The notes under the pieces were generated by a model, which did no database searches, was not told the DNA's origin, and worked only from the letters and a program-made list of their open reading frames with translations. A stretch of 64,000 bases of DNA from Micromonospora cathayae. Its GTDB lineage: Bacteria; Actinomycetota; Actinomycetes; Mycobacteriales; Micromonosporaceae. Shown piece after piece: positions 1 through 12,000 of this stretch (the stretch's first letter is position 1; each line of letters begins with the position of its first letter). Where the stretch lies: NCBI RefSeq assembly GCF_028993575.1, contig NZ_CP118615.1:5733001-5797000 (forward strand), in the 5' to 3' direction. The translations under genes were made by a program, and so were the position numbers.

Positions 1-1
1 T

Positions 2-3000
2 ACGTCGACCACCGACCGGCCGCCGACCGTACGCCAGCCCGAGTCGGGGCCGCCCACCCAGCCCGAGACACAGCCACCGGTACGCACGGACGGCCAGGGG
101 CAGCAGCCTCCGTCGCTGACGTCACCGTCGACCACCGATCCGACCACCGAACCGGTCAGCCCGACCACCCAGCCGAGCACCCAGCCGATCAACCCCGTCA
201 CCAACCCGACGAACGGCCCGACCGATCCCCCGGCGGACCTGACCCAGCCACGCGACACCCAGCCGACCGCCCCCGTCCCCGAGAGCACCACCGAGTCCGG
301 GCCACCGGTCGGCTCCACCGATCGTCCGTCGACCTCGCCGATCGCGCAGGCCGGACCGACCGGCAGCGGACTCGATCCGACGGGCACCCAGACCGGTCCG
401 ACGGGCACGCAGACCGGTCCGGGGAGCAGCGATGTCGGTGCCGTGCCGCCGGTCGTCAACGGTGACCGTCCGACCCGGACGGACGCACCGCCTGTCCGGG
501 CGGGCTCGGAGTTCAGCGCCAGCCCGGCAGACCCGTCGAGCACCGGAAACCCGCACCCGGTGGGCCGAACGCCGGTGGCCCCGGTGGTCGATCCGGAGGA
601 CGTGGTCTGGGGCAGCCGGGACAGTGGGTCCCCGGCAGTCGTCACGCCTGCCGGCCCGGTACCGGTGTCCACCGCGACCGACGCCACCCCGGCCGGCACG
701 TCACGCTCCACCGGCCCGGCCAGCCCACCCCCGACCGAGACCGGACCCTCCGGACCCCCGACCCGCACCGCAAGCGGACCCAGCGGGCAGCAGACCCGTG
801 CCGGAAGCGAACCCATCCGACAGCAGGACCAGGGCTCCGACGTCGGCCCGACGGACCCGGGGCCGTCGGACCCGGGGCCGGCCGCGCCGATCGCCGGCGT
901 GACGGATCCCCCTGCCGTCGACGTCGACGCCGTGATCACCAGCCTGAACAGGCTGCGCATCGACGGTGTCGGCGTGTTGATCTCGGACCTGGAACACCTG
1001 CGCATCGGTGACGAGCCGGCCCCGGACCCGATGCAGATCGACCTGCCAGAGCCGCAGCCGGCAGTCCACGTCCAACCGCCCTCACCACGACAACCGACCT
1101 CCGACGAGCAGGGCTCGACGTCGGAACAACAACCGGCCTCAGGGCAAGAGCCGGCTTCGGAACAACAACCAACGTCGGAGCAGGAGCCGAGGACGGAGCA
1201 GGAGCCGACAACCGAACAGCAGCCGGCACGGGACCGGCGGTCTGAGCCGGAACCGGAGAACCAGCCACCAGCACAGCCGGAGTCGCAGCTTCAGCCACAG
1301 CCGCAGCTCGCGATGCCGCCGGCACCGCCGACCGCCCCGCCCAGCCCGCTGGGCGAGCAGTTCGTGCTGCTCCGGGCCGCAGCGGCGAACCCCGAACTGG
1401 GCGAGCAGGACCGGGCCGTCCTCATCGCACAGCGGGACGCGGCCTTCGTGGCGCTGCTGGATCACGTCTCGGTCGTACCGGGGCCGGGCCTGCCCCCGGT
1501 CATCACCGCCAACAGCATCACCCACCGGGACGCCAGCGGCGATCTGGCCATCGTCCGGGACGCCCTGATGCCGGACCTCGGCACGGTCAACCCGGTCAAG
1601 CTGGGCGGGCAGGACACCAACTGTCACCTGACGGTCCAGATCGTCGACCGGATGGCGGCGGGGCATCCCGCGCAGCCGGCCCCGAAGGCCGGTCTGATGC
1701 GCGGGCTGCACACGCTCGAGACGCAGATGGGCGGGACGTTCGGCCAGCCGACCGACATCTACGGGGCCGTCCAGACGCTGGGCGCGCTGCCGCCGGGCTC
1801 GCGTACCGTGCTGGCCTGGTCGTTCCCCACCGCGCAGACCGCCCAGGGCGCGCCGGTGGCCGGACACCTGGTCAACGCGTTCCGACTCGCCACCGGGCAC
1901 GTGGTGATGGTGGACGGGCAGGCGGGCGACCTGGCGAGCCCGCCCAGCGGGGCGGAGAACCCGGCCTTCCACGTCATGCCGACCCACGTCCCGGCCACGG
2001 AGACGTCCCCGCAGCCGCCCGTCCCGCAACCCCGCACGGACCTGGAGGTGGCCGGGCCTCCCCCGCCCCAGGCCCAGACCGCCCCGCCCCCGCCACCGCC
2101 CCAGGCCCAGACCCAGACCCAGGCCGCCCCGCCCCACGCTCAAGAGCAGTCCGCCCCGCCCCACGCCCCCGAGCAGACCGCGCCGCCCCAGTCCCAGGAG
2201 CGGACCGACACACCGCCGGTCTGGTACGGAGCCCGAAGGTCCCCACCGGTCGCGATCACCCCCCGGCGCAACCAGGCGTTCGAGGATCTGGTGGCGGAGC
2301 AGAAGGAGGTGACCGGCGAGAACTACCCCGCGATACGGGACGAGTTCATCGCGCAGGGGCAGCCCATGGGCTTCGTGGTCAACATGATCGCCGAAGCGGA
2401 CAAGATCGACAAACTACCGAAGGTGATCGAGGCGATCCTGGCCGGGCTGACCCAGCCACCACCCCGGGTCGCGATCGTGGTCTCCTTCAACGTCCGGAAC
2501 CTCCAGGCCGGCCGGGAGTTGCAGGACGCGGTCGACCGGGCCGCCGAGGCGGTCGCCGACCTGCCGGTCCCGGTCGCGGTGCTGGGTGACCTGATCACGC
2601 CGACCGGTATCTTCCCGTTCGGCTCGGCCCGCAACAAGGTGCTGGGGTCAGCGGAGACCACCCAGGCCGTACAGGCGCTGGTCGCCCGGGGAAGCTACCC
2701 GTACGTCTCCATCCAGGACTACGAGGACGCCCCGCGGACGGTCCGGGGCCGGGACTCCGACGGTTCGCCGGCCACGTCGTCGGACGGTCCGCACATGTTC
2801 GACCGGCTGCGGGAGTTGACCGATCCGACGCCCGAGAGCGGCGACCTGATGGATCTGGACGAGCACGCCGACGCCGACCCGGACACCGACGACACGATGG
2901 ACTGGGACGGCGTCGACGAGGAGGACCGGAACGCCGCCCTGCCACCGGCGCTCGACACGCCGATGCGCCCGCTGATGATGGTCGGCGGTTACCGGGTCGG

Positions 3001-6000
3001 CTCGCCCGAAAGGCTCGTCGCCGACGTCCGCGCCCGGTTGGAGAAGGCGATCCGGGGCACCGCGGACCCCGGCCCCCAGCAGAAGTACCGGGACCTGATC
3101 GGACTCCTGGACGACGAGGACTCGGCCCACGAGTTCGTCCAGGAGTTCACCAGGGAGATCGACGACGACATGTACACCCGCGACCGGCAGGAGCGGATCC
3201 ACCCGCTGCTGCCGTACGCGCCGGAACCGAACCTCTTCGTCGACGGTCTGGTGGTGGTCGGCCATCCGACGGTACGGTTCGGCGACGCCGGGGCCGAGTT
3301 CAACATGCTCGGCGAACGGCTGCACCGCGTCCTCCAGGCCGAACTGCCCGCCCTCCCGGTCGACGAGGGCACGCCCCCGACGTCGGACGACGACACCCCC
3401 CGGTTCACCACGCACGCCGTACCGCATCCCACCCGGGGCGAGCCGTTCGTGGTCGACTTCTTCGACTCGGCCACCCCCACCGACCTGTCCCGGCTGGCCT
3501 TCCAGTACCTCACCGAGCACACGATCCGGCAGACCCACACCAACATGAGCGGGGTGTCCGGCCGCTTCTTCGGGCTCGACACGACGAACCGCCCCGGGGG
3601 CAGGTCGGCGACCATCAGAGGGGCCAAGAAGGGCACCAGCCTGACCACGTACGGGGAGAACAACGCGTCGAAGGCGGACCCGTACGCCCTACCGCTCGAC
3701 GCCGGGCAGTCCACGTCCTCGTGGATCGGCGACCTCAGCGACGAGGACCGGAAGCACCTGGGCGACGCCGCGGTCAACACGCTCGCCCCGTCCATCTCGC
3801 TGGGGTTCCGCGACAGCGACGCGGGCGTCGGTCTGCCGCCCGACCAGAAGGTGTACGCCGCCCACCTGCTGTCGGTGTCCAACACCCGGGACACGATCCT
3901 CAGAGAGTTCGCGAACGCCGCCGCGACCAACCGCGGGACCCCCACCACGGTGCGGCCGGGCTCGCTGTACGACGTGCTGGGCACCGAGACGGGTACCGCG
4001 CCGACGACGCTGCGCCAGCAGGTCCTCGACTCCATCTCCCTTCCCGAGCGGCGCACGGGGATGACGGACAAGGAGCACAAGAGGGTCCGGGAGGCCTACC
4101 AGAAGGAGGTGTTGGAGCCGTTCCGGGCGCACCGCCTCGACAACCCGTACGGGTACGGGCACTTCGTCGCCGCCGCGATCGCCGCGCAGCCGCCCCGACC
4201 GCAGCGGATCGGGGCCACCGCCAACGCCCCGGAGGCGTTGCCGCCGGCCGACCCGATCGACGCGGCGGAGCGGCGGCAGCGGTACGCGGCGTCCGACGCG
4301 GTGGTGATGGCGGCGGCCCGGACACTGGGGCTGACCATCGTGGTGGATACCGAGGGGGTCGGGTCGACGACGTTCCCGGTCGCCGACGCCAGCCGTACGG
4401 TGCGGCTCACCCGGTTCCTGGACAGCCAGAACCAGGTCGTCTTCCGGTCGGCGTCGGTGTCGGACCGGCCGGCCCCGCGCGGCCGGGGACCGGTGCCGGG
4501 CGGTCGGGTCGATCCGCGCACCCCGGAGCGCACGCCCACCGTCGTGGACCGGGACACCATCGACCGGCTGCGTCCCACGGTCCCGCCCCGGCGCGCGCAC
4601 ACCACCGCATACGACGTGATCCCCACCGGCCAGCGGACCGGTCCGCTGCCCGACGTGGTGACCGGGTCGTACCGCGCGGCCGGTCTCGAACCCCCCACCG
4701 ACGGCCCGGTGACCCGACCCACCCTCACCCACCTCGCCGGCCCGATCGCGTACCGGTACCGCCAGCTCACCACCCCCGACGGCGACACCGTGCACGACTT
4801 CACCGTCCGGATCCACCTGGCCCCGCAGGACCCGACCGCCCAGCTGCACCTTGCGGACGTCCAGGACCGCGCGCGGGCCGCCGTCGACGGGGTCTTCAAC
4901 CACGGCTACCGGCTCGGCGACGGCCAGTTCCACGCCCACGTCGAGTTCGTCGGCCCGGACGACGCCGACACCACCATCCGGCTGTACGGCGAGAACCCGC
5001 CCCCCACCACCCAGACCACCTGGTCGGTCGACGGCCCCGACCAGGAGTACGCCCACGAGTTCGGCCACTACCTCGGCCTCTACGACGAGAACCTCGACAC
5101 CCGGCTCACCGGCCCGGACGGCATCCCGGTCCGGCGGTTCTTCAACCAGAGCCCGACCTCGGCGCACGTGCACGCCGACGACTCGCTGATGGCCACCGTC
5201 GACCCCGACGCGCCCGGAAAGATCCACCAGCGTCACCTCGACCAGATCGCCGACACCACCGCGACCGCCCTCGACCCCGACCGGGGCGGCCTTCCCCCGC
5301 AGGTCAGCGGCCCCCGCCCCACCGACGGCGACACCGGCACCCGACCGGCGATGGGCATCGAGATCGAGGGCCGCCGGCACGAGTTCGTCTCGTCGGAGGA
5401 GATCGGCTACAACGACGTGCTGGTCACCCACACCAGCGGCACCGTCGAGGTCAAGGTCGACAGCTACCATCCCCGGACCGGCGACGGTCGCAAGGAAAAG
5501 GACAAGGCCCTCATCGGTGAGGTGGTGAGCGCGCCGTTCCAGGTATCGCGCCGGGAGGACCGACCCGGCCGCGCCGAGGCGGCAAAGCTGACCGTCGAGG
5601 CCAGCCGGCGGCTCGACGGCCTCACCGTGGGCGACGAGGTCTCCCTACGGGAGATGTTCCCGGAGTCCGAGGGCTGGCGGGTGACCCCGCTCGGCCAGGG
5701 CGTCACGGTACGGGGACGTGTGCTGAACCCGAAGGACGACCGCCCCTACACGCAGTACACCGTCGGTGTCCCCCTGGCGGGTGCGACCCGGTTGCTGCGG
5801 CACGTCTCCGACAACTCCTCGGCGGTGCCGACCGACGGTTCCCCGCGCAGCCGACGCGGCATCATCGAGGACGGCCTCACCGTCGTCGACCAGGTCCGTA
5901 CCCGCTACCAGCAGTGGGCGGGTGACGCCGCGAACCCGCTGGACGCCGAGGAGATCGCCGGTGTCCTCGCGATCGTGTACCCGCACGTGGCCGCGCTCTC

Positions 6001-9000
6001 CTACTCCCACGCCGCCGAGGTCACCCGTCCCGGGCAGGGCCGGATGTACAAGAGCTACCTGGCGGCGGCGTCCCGGGTCGGACCGGCGGCGCTGCACGCG
6101 GCGCTCTCCCCGCCGGCGCGGGACTTCCTCGGCACCCACCGGGACGAAATCCGGGAGCTGATCGACCGGCAGGTCGGGGCCGCCTTGGCCGGCGATCCGG
6201 CCGTCACGACCGCCCTGCGCGACCATGGCCTGCTCGATCCCGACGGCGGTTTCCACCTCAGTCGGGCCCAGCCGGAGGAGGTCGACGGCACCATCGGGGA
6301 CTACCTCGACAACGCGCTGCTCGGCGACCGGGCACCGACCCGGTTGGACCAGGAGATCTTCCTGTCCACCCACTTCGACCGGTTGGACGACAACGGGGGG
6401 CATCTCGCCGACCGGCCGCTCGCCCCGCTGGAGATCCGCGCCCTGCGCGCCCACCAGGATCTCGATGGCACCCGGAAGCAGACCGAGGAGCTCGCCACCC
6501 TGGTCGACCGGATCGGCAGGGCGCTCCCGGTCGCCACCCCGGACCGGCTCGACCAGCAGCTCACCGACACCGCCGCCACCATCGTGCCGAACGCCACGCA
6601 GCTCACCCGTCTCCGCGACGCGGTCGCCGCGCTGACCGTGGACCGGATCGCATCGGCCCGCACCCTCCACGACGGCCTGGACACCCACCTCGACCGCGCC
6701 TCGGCCATGCAGCACGAGATCCGGGACGCCTGGCAGCGGACCAGGGACGGGCTGGTCGAGGAGCGCACGGCCAGCCGGCTTCTGGACAACCTGACGCAAC
6801 AGGCCGGGGACCACGGCGTCGACCCGGCCAGCCCGGACATGCGACGGTTCACCGCCCTGGTCGACCAGCACCGGGACACTCTCGAACAGGCCGAGACCGA
6901 CGCCACGAAGGCCCGGAAGGCGCTGCGCCTGGCGCGGGGATACCTCGACTACGTCCAGGAGACCGTCCAGGAGACCCGGCGGAATCTGACCGAGACGCTA
7001 CTCAGGACGGAACAGCTCCACCGGATCGCCCCGACGCTCGACGAGAACGCGAGGGAGGCCGAGCGGATCGTCGGTCGCCTCGACGACGCGCTGGCGTCGG
7101 TCCGCGCCGCGATCGACGGCTACCGCACCGATCCCGGCCGCGGCAAAGAGGCCCAGGGCGGCCTACGGGAGACGGTACGGGCCGCCGCCAAGGTCCGGGG
7201 CCGGCTCGACCACGTCCGGCGGGAGCTTGCGGACATCGGGGTGCCCACCGTCGCCGGCGACGTCGACACCGCCGTGGACACTCTCGTGCGGAGCCTGGAC
7301 GAGGCCGACCAGCTGGGTCGGAACGCCGGCATCGACCTGGAGAACACCGCGTTGTTCCTCCGCGACGGCATCCAGGCCAGCCGGGCGACGGACACCGTCC
7401 TGGAGCGGGCGCGGGCGATCCGGGAGCAGGCGGTACGGCTCGCCGAGCGTCTGGGGTTCGGCCCGGACACCCTCGACCCCGGCTCCGAGTCGGAGCCGGA
7501 CCCGGGCCTCGACCTCGACAACGAGACGGACTCCGACCTCGACGCCGATCTCTACTCCGACGAGTCCGGCGCCGACGACGAGTCCGGCGCCGACGACGAG
7601 TCCGGTGCCGACAAGGGCGGCTCGGATGCCGGTGACGGCTCCGACGTCGGGGGTGACAGCGAGGACGGTCGGGCGTTCAGCGCCGACGAGAACCAGGTCG
7701 GTCGCTGGCGGTTCGGGCCGGAGGACGGCACCGGGTCGCCTCCGGCCGGGGACCCGGACGGCCCGCCCCGAGCGGTCGACGTGCCGGCCGGCATCCTGCT
7801 CGCCGCCCCGGGCGACACCGGCATCCCCCGACCGGCCCGCCGGTTCCCGGCCCGCGACGACCGCTTCCACGTCTTCGCGCACGCCGGCCCGGACAGCCTG
7901 CACGTCGGCGCGGACCGGATCTCCCCCCGGCAGTTGGCCCGGATGATCCGGGAGAACCCGAGGTGGCAGGGCCGGCCGGTGGTGCTGATCGCCTGCGACA
8001 CCGGCCTGGACCGGCGGGACGGGTTCGCCGCCCGGCTGGCCCGGGAGCTGCCCGGTACCCGGATCGTCGCGCCGCAGGGCGTGGCGTTCGCCGGGACCAG
8101 CGGCCACGCGATCGTCTCGCTGACCGACTCGTACGACGAGCACGGCGTGCCGCTGCCGGGCGCGGTGACCGACGACACCCGGTGGTTGGGGTTCGTCGCC
8201 GGCCCGGACCCGGACGCCGACGTGACGGTGACCGAACTCGACCACCTGCTGGGCCCGGACACCCCACTCGGGGAGTTCGACCCGGCCGGGACCCGTGCCC
8301 TGCTCGACGACCTGGTCACCCAGACCAGCACCGACCTGGACGACGTCGCCCCGACGGCGCGACGGATCGTCGACGACATCGCCCCGCTGCTGCCGGCCAC
8401 ACCGGACGTCGAGCGGTGGCAGCACGAGGCCGCCACACTGTCCACCACCGCCGATCAGGTGGCCGCCCAGGTCCGGCTGGACGTACAGCAGATCACCGAG
8501 CGCACCGACCAGGCCCACTGGCTCGACCAGACGGCCGACCGGGCCGTCGAGGAGGCCACCGGCCGCTACGACCGGCAGCGGACCGGTACGTTGCGCCAGG
8601 CGGCGGAGCGCGCCCACGCCGAGACGACGCGGGCCCGACGGCCGGTCCAGCAGGCCCTCGCGGCGGCGGACCGGGAACGCGTGACCCTCGACGACCATCG
8701 TGACCTCGCCGGACGCGCCCGCGACCGCATCGACGACACGGCCGATGACCTCGCCGCGCTGCGGGACGTGCACGACCGGCTCGCCCAACTGCTGGCCGAG
8801 GGACGCCGGCACCGGGCGGAGGCGGTGGCGGCGGCCCGGGACGCCGCGCGCGCCGAACGGGCGCTCGCCACCCTCCCGTCCGACGACCGGGTCCGACGCG
8901 CCGCCCGGCAACTCGACATGGCACGGGCCGCGCAGCGGGCCCTGTTCGCCGCCGCGGCCGGACGCGACGTCCGCGACAGCGTCGCGGACCTCGTCTCGGC

Positions 9001-12000
9001 GTACCGGCAGGGACCCCTCGCCCAGGCCCAGCGGACCCTGCCCGGCCGGCTCGCCGCCGCCCACCAGACCCTGGCGCGGGCCCGGGCTCAGCAGCCGACG
9101 GCCATGGCCGCCTACGACCGGGCCACCGCCCACCTCGACGCAGCCCACGAACGGATGAGCGGTGTCGAGGAAGCCCTGGCCGACGTCGCCGACCTGGCCG
9201 ACGAATTGGACCTACGGACCGAGTTCCGGACCACCCCACCGGGCAGCCCCGGGGCCGACTCCGACCCACCGGCCGAGTTCCTGGCCGAGACCGACTCCTT
9301 CGACGACCCAGCCGCCGGGTTCCTGACCGGGGAGACCTCGGACGACGACGACCCGCCGGCCGATCTCCTGGTCGGTTCCCTCTCCGACGACGACGATGAC
9401 CCACCGGCCGACCTGCTGGTCGAGACCACCTCCGACGACGACCGGGACGGTTCCGGGCGGCTGGTGCCGTTCGCGCCCACCACCGCCCCGGCGCAGCCCT
9501 CGACCGACCCGGCCGACGACGGGACGGAGTTGCTGCCCCCGCTCCCGCTGCGCGACGCCACCGGCCGGGTGTTCGGCGTCAGCTACGCCCAGCATCCGCC
9601 GAACCGCCAGCGGACCGCCGCCTGGGCGCGGCGGCAGCAGGTCACGACCGTCGGCGACCTCGACGGGTACGACGGCACGGTCGGATCGGGCCCGCCGAGG
9701 CGGCAGACGGCGCAGTGGGCCGCGAGCCGGGGCCGCCGGCCGTTCGTCGTCCACTTCGACCAGTCCGACGGGCGGTACGCGTACGCGCCCACGGTCGGCG
9801 GTGGCCGGCGTCGACTCGGCGCCGACGACGTGATCAGGATGGTCAACGGCACCGGGCTGCTGGACGTGCGGAACGCGGACCCGACGACGTCGCTGGTGCT
9901 GCTGTCGCCGTACGCGGGTTGGCACACCGAGCCCGGCAATCTCGGCTACGACCTGACGGCGGCGGCGCAGCGCAGCTACGGCTACCGGGGCGACGTGCAC
10001 GCCGCGCAGACCTCCCCGTCGGTCGTGGCCGGCCGGCTGGCGCTGGACCACGGCGGCGACTTCGCGGTGTTCTTCCCACCGCCGGTGACCCACGGATACC
10101 ATCCGCCGGCCCCGTCGGCGTACCCGCAGTCCGCGCCGCCGGCGTCTCCGGTGCTTCCGCCGTCGTCGCCGACCGCCGCCCCGCTGTCGCCGACCGCCGA
10201 CTCTGACGCTGACACGGACAGCGGTTCCGAGTTCGGATCGGACACCGGCCCCGACCCGAACGAGGAGATGCTGGACCGGGAGACCCCGTACCAGCCGACC
10301 CGGTTCACGGCGGCGGAGTTGACCGACCCGCTGTCGGGCGGTACGCCGCCACCACCGTCGGCGAAGCCCCGGATCCGGCCGGTCCTCGACGCGCAGGGCG
10401 AGGCGTTCGGCATCTCGCTGCTCAGCGACGACGCGGACGTGCGGAAGCTGACCACGTACGCCAGCGACACCAGCGCCGCCGCCCGCAACACCGTGCTGCA
10501 CTTCGACGCCAAGGGCGACCGTACCTACTCGCTCGCGCCGTGGGCCGCCGACGCGGACCGGCCGGGCGGCCGGCCGCTGTTCCTGTTCGTCAAGGGCGCC
10601 CCGGACGGCCGGTCGCTGCTGCTGCCCCGGCGGGACGGCGGCACGGTCACCGTCCCGCCCGCGGACCTGCCCGGCGTGCTGGCCGCCGACCCGGACTTCC
10701 GCAAGGTCGACGACGGTGACTTCGACCGCCCGATCGTCCTGGTCGTCCTCGACGCCCCGCCGGGCAGCCCCTTCCCCCGTCAGGCCGCCGAGAAGTTCCT
10801 GGACGGCCAGACCGCGCTGGGCGGCTACCGCAAGGTCTACTACCCGACCGGGAGGGCCTCGCTGCCCCCGTCGCAGGCGGAGAACGCGCTCCGCGTCAAC
10901 GAGGGTGGGTACGAACTGGTCCGCGAGCCCACCGTGGACGACCTGCACATCGAGGAGCTACCCGGCCGGCGGGGCATCGTGCTGCCGCTGGCCGGTGATC
11001 CGGCTGACGTGTCCGTCGCGGTGAAGGGCCGACGCGGCGTGCCCGCACCCGGCAACGATTTCGTCGTCGGGGTGGCCGGTGACGGCCGCCGGGTGTGGGT
11101 GGGCACTCCCGGTGGACGCAAGGTCGAACTGGACGGCGTCCAGTTCGGTCGGGCCGTCGCCCGGCATCCGGCGCTGCGGGCCGTCCTCGGCGGTCCACCG
11201 ACGGTCGCGGTCACGCTGGCCTCGCCCCTGGCCGGGGTCCGTGACGACACCGGTCACACCGGTTACGACTTCGCCCGGGGCCTCGGCGTGGACACCCGGC
11301 AGCGGACCGTCCGCGCGACGACCGGGGTGCTGCCGGCCACCGGGCCGACCGCCCCGATGGCGCAGGTCCCCTCCGACGGCGTCCGGGCCCTGAAGATGAC
11401 GAGCGGGAAGTCCTTCGGGGGCGACGTGGGGGTGCTGTACCCCACCGCCACCGAGTACTTCCACATCATGCCCGACACCGCGTACGACCGGTGGTTGCAG
11501 GAGACCAGCTACATCCCGATGGAGTACTACGGCAAGCCCGACGGGGCCATGCTGCTCGACCGCGCGCCGTGGGGCAAGACGCTGCCGGTGATCGTCCGGG
11601 TCGGTTCCCTCGACGACCAGAACCTGTCGGTACGCGACGGGCACGACACCGGCCGCCACTACACGCTGCCGGTCACCGGCCTGCCCCGGGTGCTGGTCGG
11701 CACCCGCGCGTTCCGCGACGTCGCCGGCCGGTACAACGACCGGTCCGTGCTGGTGTTGCTCCCGGCGACCTTCTCCACCCGGCACGCCGAGCGGCTGGCC
11801 GGCAGCCTCCGGGACGACCTGCGCCGGCTCGGGTTGTTCCGGACCGTGCATGTCAACGTCGGCTCGCAGGTGACCGACACCGGCCGGATCACCAGGCCGA
11901 TCTGGCATCGCAGCCACGAGCCGACCCCCCTGCTGCCCCGCGAGGTCGACATCCGACCGCTGTACTACGCCGACGGGGTGCTGGCCGGGGTCGCCTTCCC